A stretch of 64,000 nt of DNA from Bythopirellula sp. GTDB lineage: Bacteria > Planctomycetota > Planctomycetia > Pirellulales > Lacipirellulaceae. Positions 18,087-26,991 of the stretch are shown here, one piece after another. Numbering within the stretch: the first letter of the stretch is position 1; every line of letters starts with the position of its first letter. Under the pieces are notes generated by a model that made no database searches, was not told where the DNA came from, and saw only the letters and a list, made by a program, of their open reading frames with translations. The stretch spans positions 1 through 64,000 of the forward strand of contig JANQQA010000343.1 in assembly GCA_028285205.1 (NCBI GenBank), read 5' to 3'. The translations under genes were made by a program, and so were the position numbers.

Positions 18087-19076
18087 CTAAAATATCGCTC
18101 GCTGCACGCGATGGTTGTTCGAGTCCAAAACATGCAGGCGCCCTTGGCTATCCAGTGCCAACGCCCACGGGTTGTGTAGCTCACCCGGTCCGCGACCTTG
18201 TCTTCCCCAGCTTCCTACTAGCTGGCCATCCAGCGTGAATTTCTGCACGCGGTGGTTACCGTACTCGCAAATGTAGATGTGACCTTCTCCATCGAACGCT
18301 AAATCGTAGGGATAGTACAGTTGCCCCGGCGCGCTGCCTTCTTCGCCCCAGAGCTGGATGAGCTCGCCATCGGTGTCAAAAACTTGGATGCGATGATTGC
18401 AAGCGTCGACGATCCAAATCTGGTCCTGCTCGTCGATGGCCATGTTCTGTGGCCGACGAAATTGACCTGGCTCGCTGCCGTGCGTTCCCCATTGTAGGAG
18501 AAATTCGCCATCGTGCGAAAATTTCTGGATACGATCGTAGTCCCCATATTCCCCAATGAAGTAGTTTCCTTGCGAGTCTTCGACGATATCGGTGACAAAT
18601 CCGAACTGCCCCGGCTCGCGCCCCATCGTTCCGCCGATTGTCTCGGGTTCGACGGCAGTTCCATCAGATTGGTAGACCAGCATCCGATAGTAATGTGTGT
18701 CCGCAACCAAGAGTCGTCCGGCGCGGTCGATGGACAGTCCCGAAGGCCGACCATTCTTGCTGACCGGCGTCTTCCACCCGCGAAGATACTTGCCCTCGGT
18801 GTCGAACACCTGAATGCGGGCGGTCATATCGACAATGTAGAGTTGGTCCTGCTCGTCGATCGCGATCGCGCGCGGCTTCTGCAATTTGCCCTCGGTGATC
18901 CCCGCCTCGCCCCAGATCAGATCGGCGGTCCCTTCCGCTTGCGGCCCAAACGTGCAACCCGCAAGGGCGATCACGTGCAACGCAGCAAGCAGCAGTAGCA
19001 GTCTACCGGTGCATGCTATGGGAGTCCGTCCGTCGATGGGGCGACGGTTCGCTTGACCCAAGTGTGCACTCGCCAT
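18087..19076 (-). CDS. NHL-repeat lipoprotein
   Basis: 329 residues from the ATG at 19076; a TTG at 19115 would add 13. A signal peptide ends in the lipobox ALAGC, predicting lipid attachment at Cys. At least five NHL/6-bladed beta-propeller repeats follow, with the recurring pattern GxLxxPxxIAIDxxxxIYIxDxxNHRIQVF (KPRAIAIDEQDQLYIVD, RPQNMAIDEQDQIWIVDACN, YPYDLAFDGEGHIYICEYGN, NPWALALDSQGRLHVLDSNN). Propellers of this type bind proteins or ligands. The gene lies 72 bases upstream of the large VWA gene on the same strand and may belong to the MoxR module. Confidence 0.88.
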   Translation of the reverse strand: MASAHLGQANRRPIDGRTPIACTGRLLLLLAALHVIALAGCTFGPQAEGTADLIWGEAGITEGKLQKPRAIAIDEQDQLYIVDMTARIQVFDTEGKYLRGWKTPVSKNGRPSGLSIDRAGRLLVADTHYYRMLVYQSDGTAVEPETIGGTMGREPGQFGFVTDIVEDSQGNYFIGEYGDYDRIQKFSHDGEFLLQWGTHGSEPGQFRRPQNMAIDEQDQIWIVDACNHRIQVFDTDGELIQLWGEEGSAPGQLYYPYDLAFDGEGHIYICEYGNHRVQKFTLDGQLVGSWGRQGRGPGELHNPWALALDSQGRLHVLDSNNHRVQRAIF

Positions 19077-19115
19077 CTTAGGACCCCAACGTGCCTCAAA
19101 CTGTTCGTAAGCCAA

Positions 19116-19502
19116 GATCTCGACAAGACTTCCGTGACCAACGGCCCAGTTTCGGTCGCTTGACCGAGTTTGTTGCCGAGCGTTATATTTGTCTAAATAT
19201 TAACATATCATTGTTGAGCACCGGGGACACTCCAATTTCCCTCAACCGCTCTAGAACATCATAACCAGTTCCGCACAATTGCGTGCATCCGGAGACTACG
19301 CGAGCCAGCGTTTTTTTGCTGCTCCAACCGTATTCCTCGGCTGACTAACGGTTCGATTCCGTAGAGGAGGTTGAAACTTATCCCGTGGGACTTTCCTGCC
19401 GATTGGTACGCGGCTTGAATTTGGTTTAGGATTCGAAGCCGTTGGTTTGTTCCCGCAACCAGCCTCCCTTACGAGTCTGCATGGAGCATTAGAACCGAGC
19501 CG
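19116..19502. other. Divergent intergenic region with an AT-rich patch
   Basis: 387 bases between the minus-strand NHL gene and the plus-strand tsaC fusion. An unusually AT-rich patch at about 19185-19216 (TTATATTTGTCTAAATATTA) stands out and may hold promoters. A GAGGAGG at 19363-19369 is not followed by a reading frame. No RNA gene was recognised. Confidence 0.4.
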
Positions 19503-20642
19503 ATGCCACCTCATGTAATCGACCTTCGCCGGGCAGACGATCGACGAGATGTGGTTCATCGCGCGGTGCAAAGTCTCGCGGAAGGTGGTCTGGTCGTCTT
19601 CCCAACAGAAACCGTCTACGGCGTCGGGGCAAGTGCTCTGAGCGCTGCGGGTGTTCAGAGGATTTTTGGTGCCAAGGGCCGCTCACAGCAGACACCGTTA
19701 GCGTTGGCCATTAAAAGTGCCGAAGAAGCGATGGATTATGTGCCGAGTCCCGGTCGTGTTGCCGAACGACTGGCACGACGCTGCTGGCCGGGCCCGATCA
19801 CCTTGGTGATGGAGTACGGCTGCAAGGAACAGGCTTCGCCAGGTGGACTCGTCAGCCGACTACCCGCCCAGGTACTTAGCGCCGTAGCGCCTAACGGCAC
19901 GGTTGGGCTTCGTGTTCCCGCCGATGACACGCTGTTGGCGATATTGCACATGTTGGCGGGTCCGATTGCACTAACCAGTGCGAATCGGACGGGGGAACCC
20001 GCGGCAGTCACCGCCGCGGATGTGGTGGAAATCCTGGGCGACGAGGTGGCACTCGTCCTAGACGGAGGACCTTGTCGCTACGGTCAGCCCTCGACGGTCG
20101 TCAAGGCCACGCCTGAGGGCATCACATGTTTGCGAGAAGGCGTAGTAAGTCAGTCAGCACTGGAACGACTCTCTAGCATGATCATATTGTTCGTTTGCAC
20201 GGGAAATACCTGCCGCAGTCCGATGGCTGAAGTGATGATGCGAAAGCTGGTCGCGGAACAGCTTGGCTGCACCGAGGATGATCTTGAACAGCAGGGAGTG
20301 ATCATCACGTCCGCGGGCATCGCCGCCGCACCGGGATGCGCACCTAGCGCCGAAGCGGTGGACGTCATGCGAGAGAAATCACTCGACCTGGCGGCTCACG
20401 GGTCGCAACCGCTCACCGAGAAGCTCGTCCGACACGCGGACGCAATCTACACGATGACCGGTGGACACCGACAGGCAATCTTGCGGCGCTGGCCTGATGC
20501 CGCAGCGCGCACTCAGACGCTGCTACCGAATTCTGGCGACATCAGCGATCCGATCGGCGGCCCGGTAACGGTATACCGAGAGTGCGCACAACAGATAGAA
20601 AATGCATTACGTATGCGAATCGAGGAGTTGGATTTGAAATAG
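19503..20642 (+). CDS. tsaC: Threonylcarbamoyl-AMP synthase fused to low-molecular-weight protein tyrosine phosphatase
   Basis: 379 residues in two domains. Residues 1 to about 215 are YrdC/Sua5-like: GGLVVFPTETVYGVGASALS, FGAKGRSQQTPLALAI, WPGPITLVM, VGLRVPADD, PIALTSANRTGEPA and DGGPCRYGQPSTVVK. This domain makes threonylcarbamoyl-AMP for the tRNA t6A37 modification. From about residue 225 a complete LMW-PTP follows. It has the phosphate loop FVCTGNTCRSPMAE (CX5R) and the general-acid Asp in SGDISDPIGG. The phosphatase begins IILFVCTGN, so it looks like a whole protein joined in frame. rpiB follows 93 bases downstream, and a TsaC/LMW-PTP/RpiB neighbourhood is plausible as an operon. Confidence 0.93.
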   Translation: MPPHVIDLRRADDRRDVVHRAVQSLAEGGLVVFPTETVYGVGASALSAAGVQRIFGAKGRSQQTPLALAIKSAEEAMDYVPSPGRVAERLARRCWPGPITLVMEYGCKEQASPGGLVSRLPAQVLSAVAPNGTVGLRVPADDTLLAILHMLAGPIALTSANRTGEPAAVTAADVVEILGDEVALVLDGGPCRYGQPSTVVKATPEGITCLREGVVSQSALERLSSMIILFVCTGNTCRSPMAEVMMRKLVAEQLGCTEDDLEQQGVIITSAGIAAAPGCAPSAEAVDVMREKSLDLAAHGSQPLTEKLVRHADAIYTMTGGHRQAILRRWPDAAARTQTLLPNSGDISDPIGGPVTVYRECAQQIENALRMRIEELDLK

Positions 20643-20735
20643 CGTAGACTACTTTCGCTGAACAAAGCCAACGCATCGGAGCAAAAGACCGGGCTCGAAG
20701 CGAGATTTTAGAATCCAACGGAAAGGCGAGAAACA

Positions 20736-21188
20736 ATGCGAATTGCCGTCGGGAGTGATCATCGAGGGTACCACCTCAAGGAAAAGTTGGTCACCATCCT
20801 AACCACCAAGGGACACGAAGTCATTGACGTCGGCACCGACGCGACCGATGCGGTCGACTACCCAGACTATGCGGCGGTCGCCGCCCAGCAGGTCAGCGAC
20901 GGGACTGCTGATCGTGGGGTGCTGATCTGCGGCACTGGCATTGGTATGGCCATCACTGCCAACAAGTTTCCCGGCGTCCGCGCAGCGGCTTGTACCGACG
21001 AAGTCACGACCGAGATCAGCCGACGACATAACGATCTGAACGTGCTCTGCCTTTCGGCTGACATGCTTAGCCCGCGGGCGGTCGAGCGGATGGTCGAAAT
21101 CTGGCTAGAAACAGAGTTCGAGGGCGGACGCCATCTCCGTCGCGTGGAGAAGATTCAGAACATCGAATCCGAGAATGAAGACTGTTAG
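20736..21188 (+). CDS. rpiB: Ribose 5-phosphate isomerase B
   Basis: 150 residues, normal length. MRIAVGSDHRGYHLKEKL is the RpiB N-terminus. VIDVGTDATDAVDYPDYA carries the catalytic-region Asp/Tyr. GVLICGTGIGMAITANKFPG contains the catalytic Cys, and CTDEVTTEISRRHNDLNVLCL the substrate-binding Arg/His/Asn. It interconverts ribose 5-phosphate and ribulose 5-phosphate in the pentose phosphate pathway (cytoplasm). A GGAAAGGCGAG Shine-Dalgarno precedes the ATG. It converges with the kinase at 21201 with only 12 bases between stops. Confidence 0.95.
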   Translation: MRIAVGSDHRGYHLKEKLVTILTTKGHEVIDVGTDATDAVDYPDYAAVAAQQVSDGTADRGVLICGTGIGMAITANKFPGVRAAACTDEVTTEISRRHNDLNVLCLSADMLSPRAVERMVEIWLETEFEGGRHLRRVEKIQNIESENEDC

Positions 21189-21200
21189 GCGTGGCAACAC

Positions 21201-22661
21201 CTACTTGTGTTTCAGCACTTTGAGGAATGCCTGCCGCAGCTCTCGGGATTTTACAGGCATCTTCAGCACAAGTCGGTGCTTTTCCGGCTGCACTTGTTTC
21301 GCCCAAGTTCCGTGATTCTCTCCCAGCAGCAACACCACCGGCACGGTCTTGGTGGCCGCTTCGGTACCAAGGCGATTGAACGCCTCGACTGCAGGCGACC
21401 CGATTTGCCCGGTGCTGAGCAAAATGATCTCAGCCGTCTTGTTGTTCTCGTAGAATCGATGAAAAAGCCTGTCAGGATCGCTAGTCACAAGCACGCGGTA
21501 GCCGCGTTTCTTGAATAGATTGCGAAACAGGTCCTGCATCTTCGTGTCCGATTCGACGACCATTACTTTACGGGGCTCGCCGTTCTCGTCATGGCCTTCC
21601 AACGGAGTCGCGTCAGCGGACGCCTCGGCCGTTTCTGCGGATTGTTCCGACAGTCGCTTCATCGTGAGCTTGAGATCGGCCAGCATCTCACCTGGCGTCT
21701 GATACCTACGATCCGGATCGAATTCCAGTGCCTTGTTGGCAATTCGGACCAGCGGCAACGGCAACTCTGGAGCGATCTGCACGAGGGGTTTGATCTCTTT
21801 GTAGCGTTGCTTGTCGAGGCGCTGTACACGGTCGCGAGTCTCAGCGATCGCAGGCCTTCCGCACAATAGCTGATAATAGATACACCCAGAGAAGAATATA
21901 TCGCTTCGCGTGTCATCTTTGCGAACATTGGTAGCCCGCTCCAGCCCAGCGTAGTCGATTGCGCGTGGGTTCGCTCCGTCTCCCTCTTCGTCTGGGCCAC
22001 CTAACCCGGCCAAACCGAAGTCAACGAGTTTGGCTTCGCCCTCGCTGGAGAGGATGACGTTGGACATCTTGAGATCGCGGTGCGTAATGCCTTGCTGAAA
22101 TGCGTAATTCAGCCCAGCGAGCATACCGGAGGTGATGCGGCTCGCCTCCAGGGGTTCAAACTTGCCTCGCACTTTAAAAAAGTCGCGTAGATTATGTCCC
22201 TCGACGAAATCCATCACGATGTAGTGCGATCTGCCCTCCGAAGCCACCTCATGGATAGCCACGATGTTGGGGTGCTTGAGCTTCATGCCCAACTCGCCCT
22301 CACGACGGAAAAGATCCGCTTCGCCGGGGATTTCCGCCTTGCTCTTCCGCAGCACCTTCACGGCAAATAGTTCGTTGGTATCGCGATGTGTGGCCCGATA
22401 GACGCGTGCAAAAGTGCCCGCTCCAACCAAATACAGTACTTTGTATTCGCCGTAGAAGAACCCGGTGCGGAAGTTCTGTTGCAGACGCTCCAACTGAAAG
22501 TTGGTCACCAAACCACGTCGCACAAGCAATTGCTTGAACTGCTCGAACTCGACATTGCGTGTGCCAAGTTCACCCCACACCGAGCGCATGTCGCGCTCCG
22601 ACACGATATTGACGTCGAGCGCGCGTTGGGCGAGTTCGTCTGCGGTCAATTCAGTGGCCAT
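21201..22661 (-). CDS. Ser/Thr protein kinase with degenerate response-regulator receiver domain
   Basis: 486 residues from the ATG at 22661; TTG at 22691 would add ten. A helical N-terminal part precedes a Hanks kinase domain: LVGAGTFARVYRATH, VKVLRKSKAE, HRDLKMSNV, KLVDFGLAGLG and DIFFSGCIYYQLLCGRP. After an acidic linker the last 120 residues read as a receiver fold (KVMVVESDTKMQDLF, EIILLSTGQIGSP, TVPVVLLLGEN, LVLKMPVKSREL). The conserved phospho-acceptor Asp position is Ser in LLSTGQ, though the distal Lys is kept. Predicted cytoplasmic signalling kinase whose receiver is a pseudo-receiver docking module (inference). Confidence 0.88.
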   Translation of the reverse strand: MATELTADELAQRALDVNIVSERDMRSVWGELGTRNVEFEQFKQLLVRRGLVTNFQLERLQQNFRTGFFYGEYKVLYLVGAGTFARVYRATHRDTNELFAVKVLRKSKAEIPGEADLFRREGELGMKLKHPNIVAIHEVASEGRSHYIVMDFVEGHNLRDFFKVRGKFEPLEASRITSGMLAGLNYAFQQGITHRDLKMSNVILSSEGEAKLVDFGLAGLGGPDEEGDGANPRAIDYAGLERATNVRKDDTRSDIFFSGCIYYQLLCGRPAIAETRDRVQRLDKQRYKEIKPLVQIAPELPLPLVRIANKALEFDPDRRYQTPGEMLADLKLTMKRLSEQSAETAEASADATPLEGHDENGEPRKVMVVESDTKMQDLFRNLFKKRGYRVLVTSDPDRLFHRFYENNKTAEIILLSTGQIGSPAVEAFNRLGTEAATKTVPVVLLLGENHGTWAKQVQPEKHRLVLKMPVKSRELRQAFLKVLKHK

Positions 22662-22855
22662 GTCGCGGGATCGCCCAAACTCCAACTGCAATAAACTTCG
22701 ATTTATGCCACTAGGCTAAGGGAATGCTCTGTGGCTGAACCTCAAACCAGGTCAAGATCCGACCGCATAGCCAATCTCCGACACCTCAGCAACAAGAACC
22801 GCTGTCCCTTGAGACCAGCGATAGCGTCGGCGACCAGAAGCTGGCCGCAAAGTCC

Positions 22856-23134
22856 TTACTCCTCAAGTTTCAGGCGGTAATCGTCACGTTCACGTCGCGT
22901 GGCCTCAAGATCAAACATGAGGTACTTCATGTCGAGGCGAAGCTGACCAAGTGCGTCTTGGACTAGGGTCAGGATACGTCGACGTCGCTTCGTGCTTTCC
23001 ACCACCGCGTCGACCAGCGGAGCCAACTGTGCAGCGTACTCATCGGGAATATCGTGGAGTGCGATGGCCAGTTTCTGCAGGTCCGCTGGAATCTGTTCAG
23101 CGGTGGTGGTGGGCGACTCGGTTGGGTTACTCAT
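22856..23134 (-). CDS. Small helical protein of unknown function
   Basis: 92 residues, with an AGGAG Shine-Dalgarno about 9 bases before the ATG. After a Thr/Pro/Glu-rich N-terminus, the rest is strongly helical (IPADLQKLAIALHDIPDEYAAQL, then STKRRRRILTLVQDALGQLR and LDLEATRRERDDYRLKLEE-like heptads) and likely forms a coiled coil. No domain recognised. It is about 195 bases downstream-side of the kinase start on the same strand. A codon pattern like its neighbours makes it a likely real gene. Confidence 0.65.
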   Translation of the reverse strand: MSNPTESPTTTAEQIPADLQKLAIALHDIPDEYAAQLAPLVDAVVESTKRRRRILTLVQDALGQLRLDMKYLMFDLEATRRERDDYRLKLEE

Positions 23135-23520
23135 GGGTGCGTCTCCTGGAAAAATGGAAGGTCGACGCGTTCAAAAGCATGGCGCATACCGAACTGAGCA
23201 GTTTGCTCAAGCCGCCCGACGCAAGTAATTATATCGTAATGACTTGCAACGAATCAACGGGCGCGATAGCAGTTTTAGCTCAGCTCGAATCATGTGGCGT
23301 TTTCGCCACAGATCGAACTGGTTGATGCGCGGAAATACTGATATAAGCGCGACTTACATCACTTTGGCGGGTCAACGGTCCATGTTGACCTAGGGAAACG
23401 GGCAGTGCAGGTCGGCTGGCCGGATGTGGGTACTGTGTTCCGGTGACTGATGTCTGAGGGCACTTGGTATCTCGCCCAGCGCACCTTTCTGCAACAAGTC
23501 CTACTTCTAATCGTAATCAA
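23135..23520. other. Divergent intergenic region with small palindrome
   Basis: 386 bases between the minus-strand small protein and the plus-strand exported protein at 23521. Contains the hairpin GGTCAAC-GGTCCAT-GTTGACC at 23370-23390, which could be an operator or transcript stem-loop. No other structure was recognised. Confidence 0.4.
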
Positions 23521-26238
23521 ATGCCACGTTCGAGGCGACTACTCTGCAGAAACGGGCCACAGAATCTCGCCCTGTTGGGTGGTGAATGCGTCTTGCTCCT
23601 GGTGCTCGCGTGGCTCCTGCCGCTGAGCCATGCTCCGGCGCAGACCGCTGCGACTACCTCCGCTCCGGCCTTAGTGGACCATATGGACGGTGCCAGCACC
23701 AAGTTGTTGCTGCTGGATAGTCGTTCCAACTTCCGAGTCGCACACCGGTCGATTGACCGGCGGAACTTTCGCTTCGGTTCAGGTGCAGAACGACTCCAGC
23801 TGCGCGGTCCAGCGGGAGAATCCGCACAGGTGGCCTATTCGATTGGCAAAGCACCCGTGATCCGCGAGCTGCGGCTTAGTGCCGACCTGACCTCGAATCG
23901 GGCAGGTGTGCGACTTGCGGCGCGAATCGTCTTACCCCGCTCGATCGATGCTTCGACAGGGCAGCCTTTCGCGTTGTTGGTGCGGGGTAGCATGCTGACT
24001 TCAGGCAGTAGCTGGCAACAGCTGACGCTTGACAATATCCCACAACAGCTGGCCAGCCACGCCCGAGTCGCGCGGGCGAAACATCGCCAGGCGCTCGACG
24101 AGCGCGGAGCGTACGTCTCGCACATCGTCTTTCTCACTCCCGGCGGTGCCGGGACCACAGAGTTGCTCGTTGATCGCATCCGTACATTTGGTGTTGTGAC
24201 CCCCGCCCGTTCGGCGCCGCTGGCATCGCGGGTTCCCAAGTTCACATCCCCGCAGTCCGCTACCTCCGATTCCGATCATACGAGTCTTGCATCTTCCGGC
24301 ACACGACCCCGTGGCGCTAAGAAACGAGTTGTACGTGTTCCGCGCATCATTCAATGGCAGGGTGAGCCTTTCGAGAAGCTGCAGCAGTTGGGATTCAACA
24401 CCATTGCTTTGGATCGCATGCCAACTGAACAGGAACTCCAACAAGTCGAACGGCTGGGCATGGCAATGTTCTGCCCTCCCCCGCCTCCGGACTTGCTGAC
24501 CGCCAAGGCGATCACTGCCAAACACAATTCGATCTTGGCATGGAATCTGGGCGAGTTGCTCTCCAGCGGCGACCTGGAGCAGGTTGAAAACTGGGAGCGA
24601 CTCATCACACGCTACGACCCGATCGGCGCGCGTCCTACGGTACTCGCCCCCCAGCTCAATGCGCTCGAATCCAGCCGGATCAGCGATGTTATCCTCATCG
24701 GTCGACCGCTATTGGGAACCGAATTGACCATTCGCGAACATGCGGCCTGGCTCACTCAGCGTCAGCAGCTGGCTCGCCCAGGCACACCAACGTGGACCAT
24801 CATTGAGACGCAGCCAAGCTCCAGGTATCGCCTGCAATTGGCGGCGCTGAGTACCGCGGAAACTCGGCATACTCAGGCCAGCTATGCACAGCAGCTTGCC
24901 TCGCTCTCGGCCGCTCTAGGCACGAAAACCAGCGGCTTTTACTTCGAATCGCATTCGCCGCTCGATGCGGACGATGCCGCTACGCAGCGTCGGGCGATGA
25001 CCCTCGAACTGTCCAATCTGCGCGTGCAATTGACTGAACCCTGGTTGGGGACCGGCAGGCAGGTTTCGTCCGCGCGTGCTTCGCAGGCGGACTTGTCCGC
25101 GCTGGTGCTGCAGGCTGAGCGGTCGCACCTGCTGGTGCCTGTATGGTGGTCACAGAGCATGCAGTCTGAGGTTCATCCACGTGAGGCCGGACCGGTGTCG
25201 TTCGTCGTGCCAGGGGTTGGCGAATCGTCCGAGGCTTTCCTGGTCACGTTGGGCGGTATCGAACGCGTGCGTCATAAGCGCGTTACTGGAGGCATTCGCA
25301 TCAGCTTGGAACAGTTGCCGCTCGATGCGTTCCTGCTGCTTTCCGACGATCGCCAGGCAATCGCCCAGATCACTCAGTATGTGCGCCGCATCGCTCCGCG
25401 TGCCACAAAGATCCGTCGCGAACTGGCGGGGCTTCGGTTGCAGCAAGCCGTTGATATCGCCCTGCACCTGGACCACCTCGCCGACGATATGAACCAGACA
25501 CGCGCTCTGCTGCGACAAGTCCAAACCGAACTTGGTTCCTGCGATCGCGCGATCCAGGCCAACAGCTTCACACTTGCCTACCTGCATGCCGATTCGGCTG
25601 ACGCGATGATTGATCGGGTGTTGGAATCGCTACTGGCCAAGGCTCCTGCGTCGCCGTCCCGCGGAAATGCAATGGTTAGTCATGTCTCAATACCGTTGGC
25701 TGACCAGTTGCAACTCCAACGCAAGCTCGCGCGGGCTCCGCTCACAACGAACCTACTACGTGGTGGCGGCTTCGAAGACCTGGCGAAGCTATTGGACAGC
25801 GGTTGGCGTCACAAGCAACTCACCGTCGATGGAATTACCTCAACGGTGCGTCTGTCACCCGATGCCCCGCACAGCGGTTCGTATTGCCTGGAGCTGGAAG
25901 CCCGCCCCATTGACCCAACGGCACCGGTGACCATCGTGCCCACCGCGCCAGTGTGGATTACCTCGCATCCGGTGCAAGTACGTCAAGGCGACTTGCTGGA
26001 AGTCACCGGCGTCGCGCGCCTGCCCGAGCCACTGGTCGGCAGCGTCGACGGACTACAGATCATCGATTCCTTTGGTGGTACCGAAATGGCCCTGCGAATC
26101 CAGGACGCCCCCACCTGGCAACCCTTCAAAGTAATCCGCGCGGCCACCAGCGACGCCCACGTGTCGGTAACGATCGCGCTGAGTGGTGTGGGCCGAGCGC
26201 AAGTCGATGACGTCGCGGTCCGCGTGGTGCGGAAGTGA
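23521..26238 (+). CDS. Large exported protein of unknown function
   Basis: 905 residues from the ATG at 23521; a TTG at 23464 would add 19 but gives a poor signal peptide. The N-terminus MPRSRRLLCRNGPQNLALLG followed by VLLLVLAWLLPLSHA predicts export. The body has no recognised catalytic domain. One stretch (KKRVVRVPRIIQWQGEPFEK, then NTIALDRMPTEQELQQ and SILAWNLGELL) looks like a TIM-barrel-like fold. The C-terminal 170 residues read as a carbohydrate-binding/galactose-binding-like module (NLLRGGGFEDLAKLLDSGWR, HSGSYCLELEARP). Such proteins are common in planctomycete genomes and uncharacterised. No neighbours share its direction closely. Confidence 0.7.
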   Translation: MPRSRRLLCRNGPQNLALLGGECVLLLVLAWLLPLSHAPAQTAATTSAPALVDHMDGASTKLLLLDSRSNFRVAHRSIDRRNFRFGSGAERLQLRGPAGESAQVAYSIGKAPVIRELRLSADLTSNRAGVRLAARIVLPRSIDASTGQPFALLVRGSMLTSGSSWQQLTLDNIPQQLASHARVARAKHRQALDERGAYVSHIVFLTPGGAGTTELLVDRIRTFGVVTPARSAPLASRVPKFTSPQSATSDSDHTSLASSGTRPRGAKKRVVRVPRIIQWQGEPFEKLQQLGFNTIALDRMPTEQELQQVERLGMAMFCPPPPPDLLTAKAITAKHNSILAWNLGELLSSGDLEQVENWERLITRYDPIGARPTVLAPQLNALESSRISDVILIGRPLLGTELTIREHAAWLTQRQQLARPGTPTWTIIETQPSSRYRLQLAALSTAETRHTQASYAQQLASLSAALGTKTSGFYFESHSPLDADDAATQRRAMTLELSNLRVQLTEPWLGTGRQVSSARASQADLSALVLQAERSHLLVPVWWSQSMQSEVHPREAGPVSFVVPGVGESSEAFLVTLGGIERVRHKRVTGGIRISLEQLPLDAFLLLSDDRQAIAQITQYVRRIAPRATKIRRELAGLRLQQAVDIALHLDHLADDMNQTRALLRQVQTELGSCDRAIQANSFTLAYLHADSADAMIDRVLESLLAKAPASPSRGNAMVSHVSIPLADQLQLQRKLARAPLTTNLLRGGGFEDLAKLLDSGWRHKQLTVDGITSTVRLSPDAPHSGSYCLELEARPIDPTAPVTIVPTAPVWITSHPVQVRQGDLLEVTGVARLPEPLVGSVDGLQIIDSFGGTEMALRIQDAPTWQPFKVIRAATSDAHVSVTIALSGVGRAQVDDVAVRVVRK

Positions 26239-26308
26239 CCGCTTCAACGTCCTCGCGAGGCGCGCTCCGCTTTGCACGACTCAGCGAACTTCATTTCATC
26301 GAGCAAAA

Positions 26309-26331
26309 GGGTGCGCCGCACCCCTTGTTTT
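26309..26331 (+). terminator. Possible Rho-independent terminator
   Basis: Stem GGGTGC/GCACCC with a three-base loop, followed by CTTGTTTT. It lies 71 bases after the stop of the exported protein. Short stem, so only moderate support. Confidence 0.4.
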
Positions 26332-26991
26332 CATGCTTCTGGCCGCCAATAAGCGCAAGCAAAACTCGTGGCTTCGCCGCCGATCGGACGTCACCTAGCA
26401 ATCGCCTTAGCTTGGATTTTACCAAACCGAGTGGCCAAATTTCATCAACTAGCTTCGCCTGATTTCTCCGTGCAGGGCTGTCATTGCAACGCAGCCGATC
26501 GAGGCAGCTGAGCTACACGCAAGGCACGGCGCTCATCGCAGGAATCCCACACTTGTGGAATCGCTCCGGGAACTCTCTCTTCAAGTCGAAAGTCAAAGTT
26601 ACTCGCGTCGACTGCTGGCCATTGGCAAGCTGACACATTTGAACGCCGCTGCACGGCGACGTGTCGCTCTACGTCAGTACAGTCCTAGTCCATACCCCGA
26701 GGCGCCCATCGGTCTCTCGTTCATCGACCGTCCACATCGAAACTCCGGCCAACGCCGTTGGCGTCCGTTGGGCTTCGGTGATGGCCTGCGGGAACAGTTT
26801 ACGGTCTAACGGAGTGGCGTCGATCTCTACTTTTGCCGGAGTCGTCTGAAGTCAAAGCAGTAGCTGATAGGCGCCGACGTTCCACGTCCAAAATAGGGTA
26901 AGAACCGTGTTGTCCGCTGTTCCTTCGACTTTGCGACCCCTATCGCTTGGAATTCAGCCGTCATAACAATCGACTGTATTAGGGTTTTTCT
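26332..26991. other. Long intergenic region without recognised gene
   Basis: About 660 bases. The plus strand has an 84-codon frame at 26555-26809 and the minus strand a roughly 55-codon open stretch across 26650-26830 (with KVEIDATPLDRKLFPQ). Neither matches a family I know. Best read as a mixture of decayed coding sequence and the promoter of the beta-helix gene. Confidence 0.35.

Noticed and set aside
19339-19369. T-arm-like sequence CGGTTCGATTCCG suggesting a tRNA
   Set aside because: No matching acceptor, D or anticodon stems upstream; the acceptor 5' strand is absent, so not a tRNA.
26555-26830. Open frames on both strands in the 660-base intergenic region
   Set aside because: The minus-strand frame (KVEIDATPLDRK...) looks protein-like but is bounded by stops at both ends, has no start, and resembles no family. 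Possibly a decayed gene; not supported enough to list as a pseudogene.
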